From positions 124,001 to 188,000 of the forward strand of contig CAWIHT010000015.1 in assembly GCA_963836085.1 (NCBI GenBank): a stretch of DNA of 64,000 nt, in the 5' to 3' direction. Made by a program: the position numbers and the translations under genes. The DNA comes from JAHEEL01 sp963836085 (GTDB lineage: Bacteria; Actinomycetota; Acidimicrobiia; Spongiisociales; UBA5794). The notes below the pieces were generated by a model that saw nothing but the letters and a program-made list of their open reading frames with translations, was not told the DNA's origin and ran no database searches. Below are positions 16,740 through 24,631 of this stretch, piece after piece; the stretch's first letter is position 1, and every line of letters begins with the position of its first letter.

Positions 16740-17939
16740 TCATCTCCCGTCGGACCCCCGGTCGCCGGGATTGGGCTTCCGCGGGGCGATTCTGGCCGGA
16801 ATCACAGATGCCGCACCAAATCGCTCCCGGACCTCGTCGACGACCACGGCCGCGGCGTCCCGGCGTTCGCCTCCGAGCGTCAGCTGGCGCGCCTCGCCGG
16901 TGTCGGCAAGGTCGCTCACGGCAACGCCGAGCAATCTGATCGACCGATCCCCCATCTCGGCACGGCCCAGCAGGTCCCGCACGATCGCCCAGAGGTCCGT
17001 CGTGTGGCCGACCGGCACGGCCTGCCGGGACGATCGCGAGATCGTCGAGAAGTCGCCGAATCGAACCTTCAGCGAGACCGTGTGACCCGAGAGGTGCGCT
17101 CTTGCGAGACGGGCGGCAACCTGATCGCACAAACGCAGCGTCTCACGCTCGATGACGTCCCGATCGATCAGATCCTGCGAGAACGTGTTCTCGGACGAGA
17201 TCGAGCGGGCGCCCATGCCACCTTCCACTGGTCGTGGGTCGCGGCCGTTGGCGAGCTCGGACAGATGGTGGGCTGAGGCGGAGCCGACGCCCCGCTCGAG
17301 GAGTCCGATCGGGGCTCGGGCAACGTCACCGATGAACCGCATACCGATGTCGCCGAGCTTGGCCCGCGTGGCTTCCCCGACGCCCCACAACTCCGTGACC
17401 TCGAGCGGGTGGAGAAACTCGAGTTCGGTTCCGGCCGCGATGCGGAGCATTCCGTCCGGTTTCGCGTGTTTCGATGCCAGCTTCGCTACGAACTTCGTGG
17501 TGGCGATCCCGACCGACGAAGGCATGCCGATACCCTCCCGGATCAGCGACCGGATCCGGTCGCCGATCGCTTCAGTTGATGGGTAGTGGAGCCGGAGACC
17601 GGAGACGTCGAGGAATGCCTCGTCGATGGAGATTCCTTCAACCATCGGCGTGACCGAACGCATGATCTCGAATACCTCCCCGGACACCTCGCCATACCGT
17701 CCGTGCTCCGGACTCACGATCGTCAGCGAGGGGCATCGCCTTCGCGCTTCGCCGACCGGCATCGCCGACCGCACGCCATGGCGCCTCGCCTCATAGCTCG
17801 CCGAGGCAATGACCCCGCGCGGCCCAATCCCTCCGACCGCGACCGGAATCCCAACCAGGCTGGGGTCTGAGAGACGTTCCACCTCGACGAAGAACGAGTC
17901 CATGTCGACGTGGAGGATCGGCTCGGCGAACGGTGCCAT
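16740..17939 (-). CDS. dinB: DNA polymerase IV (translesion, Y-family)
   Basis: 399 aa. Y-family motifs: HVDMDSFFVEVE near residues 9-20, YEARRHGVRSAMP, SIDEAFLDVSG (the second metal site), helix-hairpin-helix LWGVGEATRAKL, and a C-terminal little-finger domain. No obvious beta-clamp QLxLF motif except RQLTLGG near the C-terminus, which may serve. ATG at 17939 is 6 nt after TACGGT (17951-17946, minus strand) without Shine-Dalgarno, so leaderless; the reading frame stays open further upstream, but only as antisense of the next gene. No LexA box is visible in its 30-nt upstream spacer. Confidence 0.94.
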   Translation of the reverse strand: MAPFAEPILHVDMDSFFVEVERLSDPSLVGIPVAVGGIGPRGVIASASYEARRHGVRSAMPVGEARRRCPSLTIVSPEHGRYGEVSGEVFEIMRSVTPMVEGISIDEAFLDVSGLRLHYPSTEAIGDRIRSLIREGIGMPSSVGIATTKFVAKLASKHAKPDGMLRIAAGTELEFLHPLEVTELWGVGEATRAKLGDIGMRFIGDVARAPIGLLERGVGSASAHHLSELANGRDPRPVEGGMGARSISSENTFSQDLIDRDVIERETLRLCDQVAARLARAHLSGHTVSLKVRFGDFSTISRSSRQAVPVGHTTDLWAIVRDLLGRAEMGDRSIRLLGVAVSDLADTGEARQLTLGGERRDAAAVVVDEVRERFGAASVIPARIAPRKPNPGDRGSDGR

Positions 17940-17945
17940 GGACCC

Positions 17946-17962
17946 ACCGTACCCGGTAGTCT
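17946..17962. promoter_or_regulatory. Back-to-back -10 motifs for dinB and the phosphatase gene
   Basis: The whole spacer between the divergent genes is 30 nt (17940-17969). It holds TACGGT on the minus strand (17951-17946), 6 nt from the dinB ATG, and TAGTCT on the plus strand (17957-17962), 7 nt from the ATG at 17970. Both would give leaderless transcripts, with each -35 region inside the other gene. Inferred from motif and spacing. Confidence 0.5.
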
Positions 17963-17969
17963 GCCCCAG

Positions 17970-18605
17970 ATGAACCCGGCGGACCGCATCGTGTATCTCG
18001 TGCGCCATGGCGAAGTACTGAACCCCGAGCACCTCGTCTACGCCGATCTCCCCGGGTTCCCGCTTTCGCAGAACGGTCGCCGGCAAGCCGAGGACACGGC
18101 CGACCGACTGCCGTTGAACGCCACGATCGTGAGTTCGCCGCTCGACAGGGCCATCGAGACGGCAGAGATCATCGCGGCAGCGCGCAACGGGCCGGTGATC
18201 GTGGATGAAGCGCTGACCGAGTGGGGACTCGGCCGACGCTGGGCGGGTCATGCCTGGGACGACCTCGACGCGGACTTCCCTGGTGAACTCGACGCCTACC
18301 TGACGCACCCCGGGTGCCTCCCATTCTCCCCCGAATCGCTCGCCGAACTCGCCGCCCGGGTCGGCGACGCGGTGGTGAGGCACCGCTCGCAGATCGCTGG
18401 GCCGTTGATTCTGGTCTCCCACCAGGACCCGATTCAGGCGGCCCGCCTCCACCTCACGGGTCGGCCGCTCGCGGACCTCGCCACGTGGAAACCACAGCAT
18501 GCCGGTGTCGTCGAGTTGGACCCGGGCACCGCTCTCCCCTGGGTCGAGCGTGCGATGTGGGAGCCAGATCAGCACCCGGGCGTACCGCCCAGATCCTCGA
18601 TGTGA
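17970..18605 (+). CDS. Histidine phosphatase family protein
   Basis: 211 aa. Begins MNPADRIVYLVRHGEVLNPE: the RHG motif supplies the phospho-accepting histidine, SSPLDRAIETAEII supplies the arginine, the acid is in ALTEWGLG, and LVSHQDPIQAA gives the second histidine. This is the branch-2-like phosphoglycerate-mutase fold; substrate unknown. The ATG at 17970 is leaderless by the TAGTCT motif 7 nt upstream, and other start codons further upstream would lie inside dinB. Confidence 0.88.
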   Translation: MNPADRIVYLVRHGEVLNPEHLVYADLPGFPLSQNGRRQAEDTADRLPLNATIVSSPLDRAIETAEIIAAARNGPVIVDEALTEWGLGRRWAGHAWDDLDADFPGELDAYLTHPGCLPFSPESLAELAARVGDAVVRHRSQIAGPLILVSHQDPIQAARLHLTGRPLADLATWKPQHAGVVELDPGTALPWVERAMWEPDQHPGVPPRSSM

Positions 18606-18669
18606 CCGGTGCACTGAAGAACGGCACCGCTACACTGCCGTCGTCCGTACCCGAGCAAGGAACGCCACG

Positions 18670-19095
18670 GTGAACAGCACCATCCTGAAGAGCTCCCTCC
18701 TCGTCGTCGGCGTCGCGGCCGTTCTCCTCGTGATGGGCCTCGCGATCGAGAGCGCACCATCGGACCAGGTCGCCGAAGCCGACAACAAGCCGACCACCAC
18801 AACGACCACCGAACCGCCGCCGGAGGGCGTGTTCGTGGTGCGACTCGACAACGGTACGTTCCGCCCGGCCAACGTCGCCCTCGACCTCGATGAGACGTGG
18901 ATCGTGAAGTGGGTCAACGAAGACCCGCGCGAGTACATCCTGGCCGACAAGGACGATCAGTTCGAGGTGACGCTCGCCCCCGGAGATGAGTTCGAGTTCG
19001 ATTACAGCACACTCGAGCCCGGGATCTACCGGGTGTTTGCCTCGGTCGGCTTCCAGCGCATCCCTGGCACGATCGACTCGCGACCGGCGCAGTAG
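18670..19095 (+). CDS. Membrane-anchored cupredoxin-like protein
   Basis: 141 aa. N-terminal membrane anchor or uncleaved signal (about 8-26, SLLVVGVAAVLLVMGLA), a Thr-rich linker (PTTTTTTEPPP), then a beta-sandwich of about 90 residues (GVFVVRLDNGTFRPANVALDLDE, IVKWVNEDP, GEFEFDY-type strands) resembling the cupredoxin fold. The copper ligands (Cys, two His, Met) are absent, so electron transfer is not expected. GTG at 18670 follows AAGGAA; TACACT about 35 nt upstream may be the -10. First of three genes on this strand, all envelope proteins. Confidence 0.6.
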   Translation: MNSTILKSSLLVVGVAAVLLVMGLAIESAPSDQVAEADNKPTTTTTTEPPPEGVFVVRLDNGTFRPANVALDLDETWIVKWVNEDPREYILADKDDQFEVTLAPGDEFEFDYSTLEPGIYRVFASVGFQRIPGTIDSRPAQ

Positions 19096-19109
19096 CGCTG
19101 CAGCGGTCG

Positions 19110-19829
19110 ATGGAACGACACATCACCGCACCCCTGTTCATCGCGGGACTGTTTGCTGCCGCCGAATTGGCATGGGTGATCCGTCTTGGGTTCTCCCCCG
19201 ATCCATTCTCCCCCGGGGCAGCCACGCTCGTGATCGCCGGCGTCGTCACGTACACCGCGATCGCACTGGTCGGTATGTTGCTCGTGCGCGCACCCTGGGC
19301 CCGCTGGCTTGCCGTGACCGTCGCCATGACCACGCTCATCGTCGGCGCGCTCGGTGGAATCTCGAATGCGTTGGCGGTCGGAGCCGCAGTCCTCTCACTA
19401 CTCGCTATTGGCGGCCTCGCCGGCCCATGGCTACGGATCTGGCTCCGCCAGCGCCCGGGAGCAGGGGCAGGAGCGATCGCCGTTGCGCTCCCCCTCGCGG
19501 CGATCGGAGCGCTTCCGCTCGCAGGACTCGTCTCGGTCGATGCCGTCGCCCCTGCGGCGATGGTGCTCGCCGCTACCGGCCCGGTACTCGCCTGGGCCTA
19601 TGCGCGCGGCTTCCGCTGGGGGTTGTGGGGCCTGAGGGTCGCGCTGCCGATCCTGGCATTCACCGCGGCCTTTGCCTCTGCCACATGGGTCGCGGCCGCC
19701 GGTTTCATCGCCTTCGGCCTCGTGGATGCGTTCTTGGCGTGGTCGCCGGGAGCCGCCGACGCACTTTCGCCGGTACAGGCCCCGCTTCCACCCCCGCGGA
19801 CCCGCCAACACCCGGAGGTGGGTGCATGA
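19110..19829 (+). CDS. Polytopic membrane protein, unknown function
   Basis: 239 aa, almost entirely hydrophobic: six to seven predicted membrane helices rich in Ala, Leu and Gly, few charged residues, and a Pro-rich C-terminal tail (PLPPPRTRQHPE). I recognise no family motif. It lies 14 nt after the cupredoxin-like gene and overlaps the next gene as ATGA, so the three are likely one operon. A small integral membrane scaffold or transporter accessory cannot be told apart from this. Confidence 0.65.
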   Translation: MERHITAPLFIAGLFAAAELAWVIRLGFSPDPFSPGAATLVIAGVVTYTAIALVGMLLVRAPWARWLAVTVAMTTLIVGALGGISNALAVGAAVLSLLAIGGLAGPWLRIWLRQRPGAGAGAIAVALPLAAIGALPLAGLVSVDAVAPAAMVLAATGPVLAWAYARGFRWGLWGLRVALPILAFTAAFASATWVAAAGFIAFGLVDAFLAWSPGAADALSPVQAPLPPPRTRQHPEVGA

Positions 19830-20230
19830 CCCGCTGGACCACGATTGGAGGTGGGCTGATCGCCGGGCTGCTGCCGGGCCTCCTCCTCGCCGGCCCCACC
19901 GGCGCGGCCATCGGTGCTGTGGCCGGAGGAGCAATGGGCCTCATCGCCGAGCTGGCTGAGGTGCGACCCATCGTCGCCGTCTTCGTGATTGTGGGGACCG
20001 TCACCGGCGCCTTCGTCGGCGCAGCGATCGCCGCCCTGCTGTGTCAGCCATCGTCGTGTCTCGGGATCGAGATCGCGGCCGCTGCGCTCACCGGCGTCGG
20101 GGCGTTCGTCGGCGTCGGAATGATCGCCGCCCTCACCGCCCGATCCTTCGACGAATACCGGACCGCCGTCGCAGCGAACCGCCCTCCCCCGACGACCGGC
20201 TGCAGTCCGTCGGACGACTGTGTCGAGTAG
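19826..20230 (+). CDS. Small Gly-rich membrane protein, unknown function
   Basis: 134 aa with four Gly/Ala-rich membrane segments (GGGLIAGLLPGLLLAG, AIGAVAGGAMGLIAEL, AVFVIVGTVTGAFVGAAIAALL, ALTGVGAFVGVGMIAALTA), each with small-residue zipper patterns, and a short hydrophilic tail containing three Cys. ATG at 19826 overlaps the upstream stop (ATGA). No family recognised. Ends 10 nt before the convergent fabF. Confidence 0.65.
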   Translation: MTRWTTIGGGLIAGLLPGLLLAGPTGAAIGAVAGGAMGLIAELAEVRPIVAVFVIVGTVTGAFVGAAIAALLCQPSSCLGIEIAAAALTGVGAFVGVGMIAALTARSFDEYRTAVAANRPPPTTGCSPSDDCVE

Positions 20231-20240
20231 TTGAGTCGCT

Positions 20241-21485
20241 CTACGGCTTGCCGAAGATCAGGACCACGTTGTGGCCTCCGAAGCCAAAGGAGTTACTCAT
20301 GGCGTACTCGACGTCAATCTCTCTCGGCCCGTCCGGGACGTAGTCGAGATCGCAGTCCGGATCGGCGTTCTCGAGGTTGATCGTCGGCGGCACGATGCCG
20401 TCGTGGATCGCAAGAACACACGCAACAGCCTCGAACGCTCCAGCACCGCCGAGCAGGTGGCCGCTCATCGACTTGGATGACGAGATTGGGATCTCATACG
20501 CGCGGTCTCCGAACACTTCCTTGATCGCCATCGTCTCAGTGACGTCATTGGCGGCGGTCGAGGTCCCGTGCGCATTGATGTACGAAATCTGATCCGGCTC
20601 GAGTGACGCATCATCGAGCGCTGCCCGCATCGCGCGGATTGCTCCGCCGCCGCCGGGTCGCGGCAGCGTCACGTGGTAGCCGTCCGAAGACATTCCATAT
20701 CCCAGGAACTCGGCATAGATCTTGGCTCCGCGTGCCAATGCGTGCTCGCGCTCTTCCAGCACCAGGGCGGCACCGCCCTCGGACATCACGAAGCCGTCCC
20801 GATCGACGTCGAACGGGCGACTGGCATGCTGCGGATCGTCGTTGCGCGTGCTCAGCGCACGCGCCTGGGCAAATCCGCCGACCGCGAACCGGGTGATCGA
20901 AGCGTCGGCGCCGCCGGCGAGCATCAGGTCCGCCGCACCGCGCTGGATGATCGCGGCTGCGTCGCCGATCGCGTTGGCCGACGCAGCGCAGGCCGTCACG
21001 ATGGTCGTGTTCGGCCCGTAGAGACGGAAATCGATCGACGCTTGCCCCCCTGCCATGTTGGCGATGACTTTGGGGATCCCGAACGGGCTGAGGCGATGGG
21101 GACCAACCTCGAGCAGCGTCGTGAACTCCTCTTCGAACGTCGCAACGCCGCCGATTCCGGTTCCGACCACCACCCCGGATCGGTACGCGTCCGGATCGTC
21201 ATCTTCGTAGGCGATTCCTGCGTCGTCGAGCGCTTCCTTGGCGGCCACCCAGAAGAACTGGGCGTACCGGTCCATTCTCCGCGCTTGACGGCGCGGGATA
21301 TGGGCCTCGACGTCGAAGCCGGTGACTTCGCCCGCGATTTGGGACGTAAGGTCCGATGCCTCAATCAGTGTGATCGGACCGACCCCTGAGTCCCCGTCCC
21401 TCAGGGCACTCCAAGTGGACTCGGCGTCAACCCCGAGGGGATTGATCGTGCCGAGGCCCGTGACGACGACGCGTCGGTCGCTCAT
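20241..21485 (-). CDS. fabF: FabF, beta-ketoacyl-ACP synthase II
   Basis: 414 aa elongating condensing enzyme of type II fatty acid synthesis. Nucleophile C166 in VTACAASANAIGD, catalytic histidines in INAHGTSTAAND and SMSGHLLGGAGA, and the C-terminal SNSFGFGGHN glycine-rich loop. ATG at 21485 follows GGGGGAAAC. Last gene of the fabD-fabH-fabG-acpP-fabF operon and 8 nt after acpP. The Cys-His-His triad marks it as FabF/B rather than FabH. Confidence 0.96.
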   Translation of the reverse strand: MSDRRVVVTGLGTINPLGVDAESTWSALRDGDSGVGPITLIEASDLTSQIAGEVTGFDVEAHIPRRQARRMDRYAQFFWVAAKEALDDAGIAYEDDDPDAYRSGVVVGTGIGGVATFEEEFTTLLEVGPHRLSPFGIPKVIANMAGGQASIDFRLYGPNTTIVTACAASANAIGDAAAIIQRGAADLMLAGGADASITRFAVGGFAQARALSTRNDDPQHASRPFDVDRDGFVMSEGGAALVLEEREHALARGAKIYAEFLGYGMSSDGYHVTLPRPGGGGAIRAMRAALDDASLEPDQISYINAHGTSTAANDVTETMAIKEVFGDRAYEIPISSSKSMSGHLLGGAGAFEAVACVLAIHDGIVPPTINLENADPDCDLDYVPDGPREIDVEYAMSNSFGFGGHNVVLIFGKP

Positions 21486-21493
21486 GTTTCCCC

Positions 21494-21739
21494 CTAGGCG
21501 TTGAGCTTGATCTCCACGAGATCGACGGCTTCCCCGACCGTCGTGATCTGCTCGGCTTCTTCATCCGGAATCTTCACGCCGAAGTTGTCTTCAAGCGCCA
21601 TCAACAGTTCGACCACGCCCAGCGAATCAACATCAAGGTCCTCTTCGAACTTCGCATCGGGCGAGATCGCATCTCGTTCGATGCCCAACTCGTCGACGAG
21701 CAGGTCGGTCAGCTTCGATTCGATTTCTGTTCTGTCCAT
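21494..21739 (-). CDS. acpP: Acyl carrier protein
   Basis: 81 aa, strongly acidic four-helix carrier. S39 in DVDSLGVVELLMALE is the phosphopantetheine attachment site. It carries growing acyl chains between FabD, FabH, FabG and FabF, all encoded alongside. GGAGG is 9 nt before the ATG at 21739. Length and sequence are typical of the housekeeping fatty-acid ACP rather than a polyketide carrier. Confidence 0.97.
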   Translation of the reverse strand: MDRTEIESKLTDLLVDELGIERDAISPDAKFEEDLDVDSLGVVELLMALEDNFGVKIPDEEAEQITTVGEAVDLVEIKLNA

Positions 21740-21762
21740 TGGATATGCCTCCTAGTGGCCTT

Positions 21763-22497
21763 CTAGAGGGCCAGGCCGCCGTCAACGACGAGCGTCTGAC
21801 CCGTTACGTACGCCGCGTCGTCGGAGGCAAGATACCCCACTGCCGCAGCGATCTCTTCAGGTTGTCCGAGTCGGCCCAGGGCGACTCGTTGAACCACTTC
21901 CTCCGCAACGTCGGTACCGAGGTGGTCGGTCATGTCGGTCTCGATGAAACCCGGCGCCACCACATTGACCGTGATGTTGCGGGACCCGACCTCGCGTGCG
22001 ATCGACTTCGAGAAGCCGATGATGCCCGCTTTTGAGGCGGCGTAGTTCGCCTGGCCCGGATTTCCGGCGATGCCCGACACGGAACTCACCGAGATAATTC
22101 GACCCCACTTCAAGCGAAGCATGCCTCGCATCGCCGCCCTGGTGCAGAGATAGACCGACCGCAGGTTGGTCTGGATCACATCATCCCATGCGTCGGGTCC
22201 CATCCGGAGCAGCAGGTCGTCGCGCGTGATGCCGGCGTTGTTGACGAGAATGCCGACGCGTCCAAGGCGCTCCTCCACATCACTCAGCATCTCGGCAACG
22301 GCGTCGGCATCACCGACATCGGCCCGGACCGCGAAGGCGGTTCCACCGCCGGCTGTGATCGTCTCGACGACCTCTTCCGCCGCCGTCGCGTTGGCGGCGT
22401 AGTTGACGGCTACGGCGTTGCCGTCGCTCGCGAGACGCAGGGCGATCGCCCTCCCGATACCGCGGGATCCACCGGTGACAAGTGCGACGTGGCTCAT
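21763..22497 (-). CDS. fabG: FabG, 3-oxoacyl-ACP reductase
   Basis: 244 aa short-chain dehydrogenase. NADPH motif TGGSRGIG at residues 8-15, NNAG, the catalytic Ser in ISVSSVSGIAGN, YAASK (Tyr-Lys pair), and the C-terminal YVTGQTLVVDGGL typical of FabG. Reduces 3-ketoacyl-ACP in fatty acid elongation. ATG at 22497 overlaps the fabH stop as ATGA. Position between fabH and acpP supports the specific FabG call over a generic SDR. Confidence 0.94.
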   Translation of the reverse strand: MSHVALVTGGSRGIGRAIALRLASDGNAVAVNYAANATAAEEVVETITAGGGTAFAVRADVGDADAVAEMLSDVEERLGRVGILVNNAGITRDDLLLRMGPDAWDDVIQTNLRSVYLCTRAAMRGMLRLKWGRIISVSSVSGIAGNPGQANYAASKAGIIGFSKSIAREVGSRNITVNVVAPGFIETDMTDHLGTDVAEEVVQRVALGRLGQPEEIAAAVGYLASDDAAYVTGQTLVVDGGLAL

Positions 22498-23555
22498 GAG
22501 AGTCGGTTCGCCTGGCGATCGGCCATGATCTGGAGTCCCGACCGGTCTGCCGGTGGGAGCGCAGCGTCGCTGAGCGATCGTGGCTCGATGCGCTCTCCCC
22601 ATTGGATCGCGGCGGCCCCCCACGTGAGTCCTGCGCCGAACGCCACGAGAACGATCTTGGCTCCCGGCGTCACACGCCCCTGTTCGAGTGCTTCGCCGAG
22701 CGCAATCGGAATCGAGGCGGCCGATGTGTTCCCGTAGTACTGAATGTTTGTGAAGACCTGGTCCTCGTCGAGGCCGAGTCGTTTCGCGGTAGCGTCGATG
22801 ATCCGGAGATTGGCCTGATGCGGGATCAAGAGGTCGATATCGCCAACCTCCCAGCCGGCCTCTTCGACGGCCCGTTGCGCGGCTGCGCCCATCCCGACCA
22901 CCGCGTTGCGGAACACCTCTCGCCCGTCCATGACGACGCTCACCGGGGTCGGTATGTCCATCCACGACGACCCGGCACCTTCCACGGTCAGGGCGCCGGC
23001 AAGCCGACCATCCGACCCCACGTTGATCGACTGGAGGCCGTCGTCGCCATCGGTGGCTTCCAGGATGACGGCCCCGGCGCCATCGGCGAAGAGCACCGCG
23101 GTGTCGCGCCGTTCGAGATCGAGATACGAAGTGAGACGCTCCGATCCGATGAGAAGGACCCGGCGGGCGGACCCGGTCGCAATCAGCCCGTTGGCGAGAT
23201 TGAGTCCGTAGATGAACCCCGTGCATCCGGCGTTGGTGTCCGTAGCGGCTGCGTTGAAGGCGCCCAACTTCGCCTGGACATGGCACGCCATCGCGGGGAT
23301 GAAGCGATCCGGGGTGCAGGTGGCAACGAGGATGTAGTCGATGTCGGTCGCTTCCAATCCTGCGCCCGCGAGCGCCTTGCGGGCCGCGACCGTCGCAAGG
23401 TCGGAGTTGTCGACGTGTGATACCCGGCGCTGGCGTATGCCCGAGCGCGTCGCAATCCATTCGTCCGAGGTATCCATCACCGTCGCCAGGTCGTCGTTGG
23501 TGACGATGCCCTCTGGAGCGCAGTAGCCCCAGCCGGTGATGGTCGTGCGTTTCAT
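22494..23555 (-). CDS. fabH: FabH, beta-ketoacyl-ACP synthase III
   Basis: 353 aa initiating condensing enzyme (acyl-CoA plus malonyl-ACP). C111 in DTNAGCTGFIYGL, His in IPHQANLRI and Asn in YYGNTSAASIP form the FabH triad. I start at ATG 23555 (MKRTTITGWG), preceded by GAGAGGGAACG; an ATG at 23585 overlapping the fabD stop would add ten residues with no ribosome-binding site. Homologues begin at the shorter form. Chain-starter preference (straight or branched) cannot be read from the sequence with confidence. Confidence 0.94.
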   Translation of the reverse strand: MKRTTITGWGYCAPEGIVTNDDLATVMDTSDEWIATRSGIRQRRVSHVDNSDLATVAARKALAGAGLEATDIDYILVATCTPDRFIPAMACHVQAKLGAFNAAATDTNAGCTGFIYGLNLANGLIATGSARRVLLIGSERLTSYLDLERRDTAVLFADGAGAVILEATDGDDGLQSINVGSDGRLAGALTVEGAGSSWMDIPTPVSVVMDGREVFRNAVVGMGAAAQRAVEEAGWEVGDIDLLIPHQANLRIIDATAKRLGLDEDQVFTNIQYYGNTSAASIPIALGEALEQGRVTPGAKIVLVAFGAGLTWGAAAIQWGERIEPRSLSDAALPPADRSGLQIMADRQANRLS

Positions 23556-23581
23556 CGTCGTTCCCTCTCGCGTCAGATCGA

Positions 23582-24520
23582 TCATTGTACGGACGGGTCG
23601 TTCGCGACCGAAGCGATGTCGTCCAGGCCGGCCACGACGTGCACCGTGGCATCCGGGAGTGTTCGCTTCACCAAGCCGGCGGTGACGTCGCCCGGCCCGA
23701 CGTGGACGAAGGTCGTGATGCCGTCGGCGGCCATCTGCTCCAGGGTCGGAGCGAACCGAACCGGCCGCACGAGTTGCTCGGCGAGTTGCCTGGCCGGGTC
23801 CTGCGTCGGAAGAGCGGTGGTATTCGCGTAGACCGGGAACTCGGGCGACGAGAATTCGGTGGCGTTCAGGGCCGCCTCGAGTCGCTCCGCCGCCGGTTCC
23901 ATGAAGGGAGAATGGAATGCTCCGGCGACCGCCAGGGGAACCGCACGTCGGATCCCCAATGAGCGGGCGCTCTCACACAGCCAGGCGATATCGGCCTCGG
24001 CTCCGGCAAGCACGATCTGGGAGGGGGCGTTGATGTTGGCGACCCACAGCCTTCCTCCGTCCCTCCGCCGGTCGGCAGCCACCGATGCTGCGACGTCGAG
24101 GTCGGCGCCGATCAGGGCCGCCATGCCGGACGGTTCACCCGCCGCAGCAGCCGCGGCCATGGCCCGGCCCCGTTCGGCGACGAGGGCGAGACCGTCTTGA
24201 TAGGCGATGGCACCGCTCGCGGCGAGGGCCGTGTACTCGCCGAGCGAGTGTCCGGCCGATGCCGCCGGTCGGGACGGCAACGCCTCTTCGAGGACACGCC
24301 ACAGTGCGAACGAGACCGCGTACAGCGCCGGCTGTGCGTGTTCGGTCCGGGTCAGCTCTTCCTGGGGGCCGTCAATGATGAGCCGCTCGAGGGGCCATCC
24401 GATGATGCGGTCTGCGGTCTCACCGAGGAGGTCACCGTACGCGCCGAAGAGATCGGCTCCCATACCGACGTGCTGGCTTCCCTGTCCTGGGAAGAGAATG
24501 GCGTACCGTGACTTTTGCAT
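23582..24520 (-). CDS. fabD: FabD, malonyl-CoA:ACP transacylase
   Basis: 312 aa. FPGQGSQHVGMG at 10-21, the nucleophile elbow GHSLGEY at 90-96 (Ser92), and the catalytic His in AFHSPFM. Transfers malonate from CoA to ACP. First gene of the fatty-acid operon; ATG at 24520 has CGGAG a few nt upstream. The 111-nt divergent spacer to glgP carries a 12-nt palindrome (TCGATATATCGA) over its likely -10 and a longer inverted repeat, suggesting an operator for the fab operon. Confidence 0.95.
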   Translation of the reverse strand: MQKSRYAILFPGQGSQHVGMGADLFGAYGDLLGETADRIIGWPLERLIIDGPQEELTRTEHAQPALYAVSFALWRVLEEALPSRPAASAGHSLGEYTALAASGAIAYQDGLALVAERGRAMAAAAAAGEPSGMAALIGADLDVAASVAADRRRDGGRLWVANINAPSQIVLAGAEADIAWLCESARSLGIRRAVPLAVAGAFHSPFMEPAAERLEAALNATEFSSPEFPVYANTTALPTQDPARQLAEQLVRPVRFAPTLEQMAADGITTFVHVGPGDVTAGLVKRTLPDATVHVVAGLDDIASVANDPSVQ

Positions 24521-24536
24521 CGTTCTCCGCTCGGAA

Positions 24537-24568
24537 TCGATATATCGACCCCGCGTGTGACACCGGGG
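24537..24568. promoter_or_regulatory. Inverted repeats in the fabD/glgP divergent spacer (candidate operator)
   Basis: TCGATATATCGA (24537-24548) is a perfect 12-nt palindrome 17 nt from the fabD start and may include its -10. Directly beside it CCCCG-c-GTGT-g-ACAC-CGGGG (24549-24568) is an almost perfect inverted repeat. AAACGTTT, a third small palindrome, follows at 24573-24580. The arrangement looks like a repressor or activator site; which regulator binds is unknown. Confidence 0.45.
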
Positions 24569-24631
24569 TTTCAAACGTTTCAAAGAACGATCAACGCTAG
24601 CCTCACCGGACCTCACAAGGAGTACTCCGCC

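Noticed and set aside
17940..18614. Upstream extension of the dinB reading frame
   Set aside because: The extension is antisense to the histidine phosphatase gene, has no ribosome-binding site, and Y-family homologues begin at the ATG at 17939.
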